Part shown: positions 32,165-37,099 of the stretch, piece by piece
How positions within the stretch are numbered: position 1 is the first letter of the stretch
Layout of the letters: each line of letters starts with the position of its first letter
Source of the DNA: Flavobacteriales bacterium
GTDB lineage: Bacteria > Bacteroidota > Bacteroidia > Flavobacteriales_D > Crocinitomicaceae
Direction: 5' to 3'
DNA length: 37,099 bases
Assembly (NCBI GenBank): GCA_947460825.1
Contig: CANHHA010000029.1
Location: 1-37,099, forward strand
Translations under genes and position numbers: made by a program
The notes under the pieces: model-generated
Database searches by the model: none
What the model saw: only the letters and a program-made list of their open reading frames with translations
What the model was told of the DNA's origin: nothing

Positions 32165-32928
32165 TGAAAATAATTTCTTTTAACGTCAACGGCATTCGTG
32201 CCATTACTAGTAAGTCGTTTATTCAAGACATGACGGCCTTGCAGCCTGATATCATTTGTTTACAAGAAACGAAAGCTACCGTAGAACAAGTCAAAGAAGT
32301 CTTAGTGCCGCTTGGTGCCTATCACGTCTTTGCTAATGAGGCGGAACGGAAGGGGTATTCTGGTACAGCAATTATTACCAAAGAAAAACCCTTGCATATT
32401 GCCTATGACATGCAGGTGCCAGATCATGACCATGAAGGCCGCGTGGTTTGTGCTGAATATGCTTCTTTTTACTTGGTCACGGTTTATGTGCCAAATTCTG
32501 GAAATGAGTTGGCTCGGCTACCTTATCGTCAAAGCTGGGACCGGGATTTTCTAGATTATTTGAAAGCGCTGGAACAGACCAAACCCGTTGTGGTATGTGG
32601 TGATTTTAACGTAGCGCATAAAGCGATTGATTTAGCGCGACCAAAGGAAAATTATAACAAGTCTGCTGGGTTTATGCAAGAGGAAATCGACGGGATGAAT
32701 GCCTATGAAACGGCGGGATTATTAGATACCTATCGCTACATGCATCCAGAACGTGCAGAATATTCTTGGTGGAGTTATCGCGCAGGTGCTCGAGAGAAAA
32801 ATATTGGCTGGAGAATCGATTATTTCTTGATGACAAAAGCGTTTTTACCTCAATTAAAATCTGCAGCAATATTAACTCAAGTCTTCGGTTCAGATCATTG
32901 TCCAGTGCAGATTGAGTTATCCCTTTGA
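32164..32928 (+). CDS. xth: exodeoxyribonuclease III
   Basis: 254 residues. The EEP nuclease motifs are in order: MKIISFNVNGIRA, DIICLQETKA with the metal-binding Glu, SGTAIITKEKP, VTVYVPNSG, VVVCGDFNVAH with the catalytic Asp and Asn, YSWWSYR, and FGSDHCPVQIEL with the catalytic Asp-His. It is an AP endonuclease and 3' exonuclease in base excision repair. It is the last gene of the PagL-like operon, coupled by TAATG, an unexpected partner for envelope genes. The 3' end overlaps the convergent epimerase gene by 12 nt. Confidence 0.95.
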   Translation: MKIISFNVNGIRAITSKSFIQDMTALQPDIICLQETKATVEQVKEVLVPLGAYHVFANEAERKGYSGTAIITKEKPLHIAYDMQVPDHDHEGRVVCAEYASFYLVTVYVPNSGNELARLPYRQSWDRDFLDYLKALEQTKPVVVCGDFNVAHKAIDLARPKENYNKSAGFMQEEIDGMNAYETAGLLDTYRYMHPERAEYSWWSYRAGAREKNIGWRIDYFLMTKAFLPQLKSAAILTQVFGSDHCPVQIELSL

Positions 32929-33882
32929 GGATAACATCCAATCCACCGTTTTTTGTATTCCTTCCTGAATGGAAACCCTTGGAGAATATCCAAGATGTGT
33001 TTTAATCTTCTCAATAGACGCCAAAGAATGCGGTATATCCCCCTTACGAAACGGCCCGTAATTCACCTCGTTCACTGTGGTCTCTGGCTTGCGTAACGTG
33101 ATGGCTTCCGTTACAAGCGCAGCCAATTCATTGAGGCTGGTGCTTGAGCCATAGGCGACGTTGTAAATCTGATTATCGGCATCTACGTTCGTGTTTTCTA
33201 TAGCGCGAACTGTTGCGTCCACCACGTTCTCAATGTGTGTAAAGTCTCTGGTGTTTGTTCCGTCACCGTTGATGGTAGGTGCTTCGCCATCTAAAAATTG
33301 CTGAATGAATTTAGGGATTACGGCTGCATATGCGCCGTGCGGGTCTTGTCGCTTCCCAAAGACATTAAAATACCTCAAACCAATGTAGGGTAATCCGTAG
33401 TTTAAGGCGTACACGTGCGCGTAAAGTTCGTTGACGTATTTTCCCACGGCGTAAGGCGATAGGGGTTTTCCAATGATATCCTCAACTTTAGGAAGCGAGA
33501 CGGAATCGCCATAGGTTGAAGAACTTGCCGCGAAAATAAAGCGCTTAATGCTGAGTTCTTTTGCGGTATGAATAACATTGAGAAATCCATCAATGTTAAT
33601 GCTGTTCGTAGTTAATGGATCGTTGATGGATCTGGGTACAGACCCAAGTGCGGCAAGATGAGCCACCGCGTCACATCCATTCATAGCCTCCTTGCAGGCC
33701 TCAATATCGCGAATATCGGAATGAAAAAAGGTAAATTTTGAGTGATTTAAGGCATGGGAAATATTCTCCATCCTTCCAGTAAGTAGATTATCCATGCAAT
33801 GCACTTCGTAGTTGCGTTCAAGCAAGGCATCACACAAATTTGACCCAATAAATCCAGCACCACCGGTAACCAATATCTTCAT
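32917..33882 (-). CDS. NAD-dependent UDP-sugar epimerase/dehydratase (WbpP-like UDP-GlcNAc 4-epimerase)
   Basis: 321 residues of the extended SDR fold. The NAD site is ILVTGGAGFIGSNLC. The catalytic pair lies in FAASSSTYGD and SPYAVGKYVNELYAHVY (YxxxK). The wording SSTYGDSVSLPKVEDIIGKP, GLRYFNVFGKRQDPHGAYAA and VIPKFIQQF closely follows what I recall of WbpP, which converts UDP-GlcNAc to UDP-GalNAc. It probably makes sugar nucleotides for surface polysaccharide. Other UDP-glucuronate or UDP-glucose epimerases remain possible. Divergent from pcm, with a promoter-like box upstream. Confidence 0.88.
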   Translation of the reverse strand: MKILVTGGAGFIGSNLCDALLERNYEVHCMDNLLTGRMENISHALNHSKFTFFHSDIRDIEACKEAMNGCDAVAHLAALGSVPRSINDPLTTNSINIDGFLNVIHTAKELSIKRFIFAASSSTYGDSVSLPKVEDIIGKPLSPYAVGKYVNELYAHVYALNYGLPYIGLRYFNVFGKRQDPHGAYAAVIPKFIQQFLDGEAPTINGDGTNTRDFTHIENVVDATVRAIENTNVDADNQIYNVAYGSSTSLNELAALVTEAITLRKPETTVNEVNYGPFRKGDIPHSLASIEKIKTHLGYSPRVSIQEGIQKTVDWMLSSKG

Positions 33883-33903
33883 TCAACGGCCTTTTGTTCA
33901 AAA

Positions 33904-33911
33904 CAAAGGTA
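33904..33911 (-). promoter_or_regulatory. candidate -7 promoter element, TACCTTTG, for the epimerase gene
   Basis: Exact TAnnTTTG match on the minus strand, 21 nt before the ATG at 33882. Confidence 0.5.
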
Positions 33912-33942
33912 GTTATTTCAAATACAATCCATGACAAACATG

Positions 33943-33950
33943 TAAATTTG
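33943..33950 (+). promoter_or_regulatory. candidate -7 promoter element, TAAATTTG, for the pcm operon
   Basis: Exact TAnnTTTG match, 9 nt before the ATG at 33960. Confidence 0.5.
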
Positions 33951-33959
33951 ACGCTTGCA

Positions 33960-34631
33960 ATGGATCACTTAAAAGACACGTATCGTCACCAAGGTAAGCG
34001 AAAGTTATTGGTGGAGGAATTAGGGGAGATGGGAATAAAGGACCAGCGTGTCCTGAATGCATTCAATGCAGTCCCCCGTCATTTTTTTATGGATTTGGCC
34101 CTAGATGATTTAGCCTACACGAACGGTGCCTTTCATATTGGGTCCGGCCAAACGATTTCTCATCCGTATACGGTTGCATTTCAAACCGAATTGATTGAGC
34201 TAACGCCAAAGCTTAAAGTGTTAGAAATTGGAACAGGTTCGGGATTTCAAACATGTATTTTGTGTGAGCTAGGTGCTCGCGTCTATTCCATTGAACGCCA
34301 TCAGGATTTACATGTAAAAGCAACACAACTTATTAAACACTTAAAGTACGATCCACGGTTAAAATATGGCGATGGATATCAAGGTTGGCCAAGTTATGCG
34401 CCTTTCGATCGAATTTTAGTCACCTGCGGTGCGCCGGATGTTCCCGAAGAATTACTCAAACAGTTGGCCGTCGGAGGTATCATGGTTATTCCGGTAGGCG
34501 AAGGAGAAGAACAACGGATGTTGCGAATAAAAAGAAGCAGCGAAGTTGATTTTACTTCGGAAGAATTAGGTACTTTTAAATTTGTACCCATGCTTGAGCG
34601 ACGGGTTGATATTAAAGACACAAAGCGATGA
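33960..34631 (+). CDS. pcm: protein-L-isoaspartate O-methyltransferase
   Basis: 223 residues from the ATG at 33960 (MDHLKDTYRHQGKRKLLVEE), chosen because the family starts here and a promoter-like box lies just upstream; the frame from 33894 runs through that box. Motifs are AVPRHFFMDLALDDLAY, GQTISHPYTVAFQTELI, VLEIGTGSGFQTCILCEL for S-adenosylmethionine, and FDRILVTCGAPDVPEELLKQ. The enzyme methylates isoaspartyl residues so that damaged proteins can be repaired. Its TGA overlaps the ATG of the response regulator by 4 nt. Confidence 0.95.
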   Translation: MDHLKDTYRHQGKRKLLVEELGEMGIKDQRVLNAFNAVPRHFFMDLALDDLAYTNGAFHIGSGQTISHPYTVAFQTELIELTPKLKVLEIGTGSGFQTCILCELGARVYSIERHQDLHVKATQLIKHLKYDPRLKYGDGYQGWPSYAPFDRILVTCGAPDVPEELLKQLAVGGIMVIPVGEGEEQRMLRIKRSSEVDFTSEELGTFKFVPMLERRVDIKDTKR

Positions 34632-35791
34632 GAATTCTAATTGCGGAAGATGATCGAGCCATTCGCAGAGCCATTCGGGAAATTCTTGAAATGGAAGGTC
34701 ATACGGTAGATGAAGCAGAAGACGGCGTGGAGGCCTTGAATAAATTCGAGGGCATCAGCTATGATGTACTTTTCTGTGATATTAAAATGCCTAAGATGGA
34801 TGGATTGGAGCTTATGCAATCATTAAGAGCATTGGATCATCAGCCAGAGATTGTTGTAATGTCCGGTCATGGAAACATTGAAATGGCAGTCAAAGCACTG
34901 CGTTTAGGGGCTTATGACTTTATCGAAAAACCATTGAACTTAAACCGTATTTTGGTAGCAATCAATCACTTGAAAGAAAAGGGTCAATTACTTCAATCCA
35001 ATGCAGCATTAAGAACGAGCATTAAAAAAATTAAGGGAAATGGAATAATTGGTGATTCCCCCCAAATCTTAGAGATTCAAACCATGATATCAAAGGTGGC
35101 GCCTTCAGACGCTAGGGTCTTAATTACCGGTCCAAATGGAAGCGGTAAGGAGCTCGTCGCTAGAAGTCTTCACGATCAATCAAATCGGAATAAAGCACCG
35201 TTTATTGAAGTGAACTGTGCTGCAATTCCATCTGAACTCATTGAGAGTGAGTTATTTGGCCATGAGAAAGGCGCGTTTACAAGTGCGGTAAAAGATAAAA
35301 AAGGAAAGTTTGAACTGGCCTCTGGAGGAACCCTATTTTTAGATGAAATCGGCGATATGTCTCCCAGTGCTCAAGCTAAAGTCTTGCGCGCGTTGCAGGA
35401 AAATGTGATTCAGCGTGTGGGAGGTGAAAAAGACATTAAAGTCGATTGTCGCATTATTTCTGCAACCAATAAAGACCTCCGAAAAGAAATTAATGAAGGA
35501 AGATTTAGAGAGGATTTGTTTCATCGCCTTTCCGTTATTCCAATTCATGTTCCGAGTTTAAACGAGCGGAAAACAGACATTCCAATGCTTGTAGATTATT
35601 TTTTGGCGATGATTTGTCAAGAACAAGGCATTAAATTGAAGCCCATCCAAGAGGAAGCGATCAAGGCACTTCAAGGTGTAAATTGGACCGGTAATATTCG
35701 TGAATTGCGAAATGTATTGGAGCGCTTAGTAATTTTGTGCGACGATGAAATTAATAAAGAGGATGTGGTTCGCTACGCGAATCCAATATAA
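34628..35791 (+). CDS. NtrC-type response regulator, receiver plus AAA+ domain, no C-terminal HTH
   Basis: 387 residues. The receiver domain (about 1-120) has the acidic pair D8/D9, phosphoacceptor D51 (DVLFCDIKMPKMDG), S79 and K101. A sigma-54 type AAA+ domain follows (about 140-375): Walker A GPNGSGKE (168-175), ELFGHEKGAFTSA (GAFTSA, 215-220, in place of GAFTGA), Walker B GGTLFLDEIGDM, and NWTGNIRELRNVLERLVIL. The protein stops right after the AAA+ lid, at KEDVVRYANPI; the Fis-type helix-turn-helix of classical NtrC proteins is absent. It may act with sigma-54 without binding DNA itself. No partner kinase is in view. Coupled to pcm by a 4-nt overlap, with the YfhO gene 5 nt downstream. Confidence 0.93.
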   Translation: MRILIAEDDRAIRRAIREILEMEGHTVDEAEDGVEALNKFEGISYDVLFCDIKMPKMDGLELMQSLRALDHQPEIVVMSGHGNIEMAVKALRLGAYDFIEKPLNLNRILVAINHLKEKGQLLQSNAALRTSIKKIKGNGIIGDSPQILEIQTMISKVAPSDARVLITGPNGSGKELVARSLHDQSNRNKAPFIEVNCAAIPSELIESELFGHEKGAFTSAVKDKKGKFELASGGTLFLDEIGDMSPSAQAKVLRALQENVIQRVGGEKDIKVDCRIISATNKDLRKEINEGRFREDLFHRLSVIPIHVPSLNERKTDIPMLVDYFLAMICQEQGIKLKPIQEEAIKALQGVNWTGNIRELRNVLERLVILCDDEINKEDVVRYANPI

Positions 35792-35796
35792 ATTAT

Positions 35797-37099
35797 ATGA
35801 GTATGAAAATTGATGTTAAAGCGTTTATTCCGCATGTAGTAGCCTTGTTGGTCTTTGTTGTTTTTTCCGCAGGATATTTTCACCCGGTGATTTTTGACGG
35901 AAAGCAATTAAAGCAGTCCGATGTAAAACAATACCAAGGAGCGGCTAAAGAAATTACCGATTATCGCACAGTGAATGGCGAAGAAGCCTTATGGACCAAT
36001 GGGATGTTTAGCGGCATGCCGGCGTACCAAATTAGTGTGATCCATCATGGGAATTTGATGAATCAAGTGGCAACCGTCTTGCGTTTGGGCTTAACCGCAC
36101 CGGTAGGAGTAATGTTCGTTACCATGCTCGGATTTTACATCCTTGGCATGTGTCTTCGAATTAATCCTTGGATTGCTGCCATCGGGGCGATTGCCTTTGG
36201 CTTTGCTTCGTTTAATATTTTGTACCTAGGTGCTGGTCACATCACCAAAGTAAACGCCGTTTCTTTTATGGCGCCAACCCTCGGTGGCTTATTGCTTGCG
36301 ACACGCGGTAAATGGCTGTGGGGGAGCGTGGTGTTTGCGTTCTTCCTTTCATTGAACATCAGTGCAAACCACTTGCAAATTACTTATTATCTGTTTATTC
36401 TTTTGGGGGTAATCGCTTTAGGTGAAGGGATTCGTTTACTTATAGAGAAAAAGCACATTGATTTAGCAAAGATTGTGGGTGCTCTTGTTGTTGCTACCGG
36501 ATTAGCCATTCTACCTTCTGCGAGTAATTTAATGACGACCTACGAATATTCTAAATACTCAACGCGGGGTGATTCTGACATTACGGTGGCACCGAAAGGC
36601 ACAGATAAGGCTACAAAGGCAAAATCTGGCTTGGATAAAAGTTATATTCTTGAGTATAATTTTGGGCCCATGGAAGCCCTTTCTTTGTTTATTCCAGATG
36701 CTAAAGGAGGTTCAGGGGGCTACATTGGGAATAATGAATCTGCAATGGAAAGTATTGAAGACCCAACGTACTATGATCAAATCGCTCAATCCAACCACTA
36801 TTGGGGTGGCCAATTATTCAGTGGTGGAGCAATCTACATCGGTGCAGTGGCCTTCTTTTTATTTTTGGTAGGCTTGTTTCTTGTAAAAGACACCCTTCGG
36901 TTTCCAGTAATTGCACTTTCGATATTGTGTGTGCTGTTAGCGTCCAAAAACGGAGGTCTCAATTTTTGGTTCATTGATCATTTTCCGATGTACAACAAGT
37001 TTAGGGATTCTAAAATGATCTTAGTGATCTTGCAACTGTTGGTGCCAATGGTTGCAGTGATGCTTTTGGATCGGCTTTGGAAATCGGAGGAGCTGCAAG
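35797..37099 (+). CDS. YfhO family membrane protein, N-terminal part (3' end outside window)
   Basis: The frame from the ATG at 35797 is open to the end of the window, giving 434 residues so far. An N-terminal helix (about 10-28) leads to a periplasmic loop with EEALWTNGMFSGMPAYQISV, the YfhO-like motif. Several further helices follow (about 95-120, 125-145, 155-175, 185-205, 215-240), then a large loop (about 250-345) and more helices after 345. The end of the visible part (INFWFIDHFPMYNKFRDSKM-like, here LNFWFIDHFPMYNKFRDSKM) matches the usual PMYNKFRDSKM of Bacteroidota members. YfhO-type proteins are large multi-pass, GT-C-like membrane proteins linked to envelope glycosylation. It follows the response regulator by 5 nt and probably shares its transcript. 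Confidence 0.85.
   Translation, partial: MSMKIDVKAFIPHVVALLVFVVFSAGYFHPVIFDGKQLKQSDVKQYQGAAKEITDYRTVNGEEALWTNGMFSGMPAYQISVIHHGNLMNQVATVLRLGLTAPVGVMFVTMLGFYILGMCLRINPWIAAIGAIAFGFASFNILYLGAGHITKVNAVSFMAPTLGGLLLATRGKWLWGSVVFAFFLSLNISANHLQITYYLFILLGVIALGEGIRLLIEKKHIDLAKIVGALVVATGLAILPSASNLMTTYEYSKYSTRGDSDITVAPKGTDKATKAKSGLDKSYILEYNFGPMEALSLFIPDAKGGSGGYIGNNESAMESIEDPTYYDQIAQSNHYWGGQLFSGGAIYIGAVAFFLFLVGLFLVKDTLRFPVIALSILCVLLASKNGGLNFWFIDHFPMYNKFRDSKMILVILQLLVPMVAVMLLDRLWKSEELQ

Noticed and set aside
36569..36871. A 100-residue open frame on the plus strand
   Set aside because: It is out of frame within the YfhO gene that runs from 35797 to the window end.

Overview
The window looks like an AT-rich chromosomal segment of a Bacteroidota bacterium, probably Flavobacteriales or a related order. 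Three kinds of evidence point there. Type IX secretion C-terminal sorting domains occur on two proteins (1671-3104 and 7383-8360). Boxes matching the Bacteroidota -7 promoter element TAnnTTTG lie in front of most transcription units. Families typical of the phylum are present (FISUMP, YfhO, head-GIN lipoprotein, short NtrC-like regulator). I see no phage, integrase, insertion sequence, rRNA or CRISPR array.

Layout. 1-4264: end of an oligosaccharide flippase, an outer-membrane barrel, a VWA protein with a T9SS-like tail, a small gene remnant and a family 2 glycosyltransferase. 4298-8698: acyl-CoA carboxylase beta subunit divergent from a glutamate-type symporter that is translationally coupled to a secreted triple-Kazal protein, then HU. 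8877-15191: a carotenoid desaturase-like oxidoreductase, a TPR/phosphodiester glycosidase-like pair, a PhoD phosphatase and an EptA-like phosphoethanolamine transferase. 15239-20288: a TetR - ABC - HlyD - TolC export operon whose ABC subunit has lost nearly all ATPase motifs. 20375-23822: SelO, a DUF2237 protein and two envelope proteins. 24085-26215: a more plastic stretch with a lipoprotein, a frameshifted FISUMP gene, a GIY-YIG nuclease and a tRNA-Met locus with interrupted tRNA fragments, duplicated terminators, palindromes and a second GIY-YIG tail. 26229-37099: M3 peptidase, LhgO, MazG, a PagL-like lipid A deacylase operon ending in exonuclease III, a WbpP-like epimerase, PIMT, a sigma-54 type response regulator and the start of a YfhO membrane protein that runs off the window.

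Genes that act together. The export operon is four co-directional genes with 4-nt overlaps or short gaps, and a palindrome sits beside its promoter as a likely TetR operator. Cell-envelope work recurs: flippase, glycosyltransferase, WbpP-like epimerase, EptA-like and PagL-like lipid A modifiers, barrels and lipoproteins. Five or six divergent gene pairs share short intergenic regions with back-to-back TAnnTTTG boxes. Many boxes lie only 3-6 nt before the start codon, which suggests leaderless or nearly leaderless mRNAs.

The most interesting items are the tRNA-Met/GIY-YIG cassette, the pseudo-ATPase ABC exporter, and the VWA protein whose T9SS-like tail follows a transmembrane helix.
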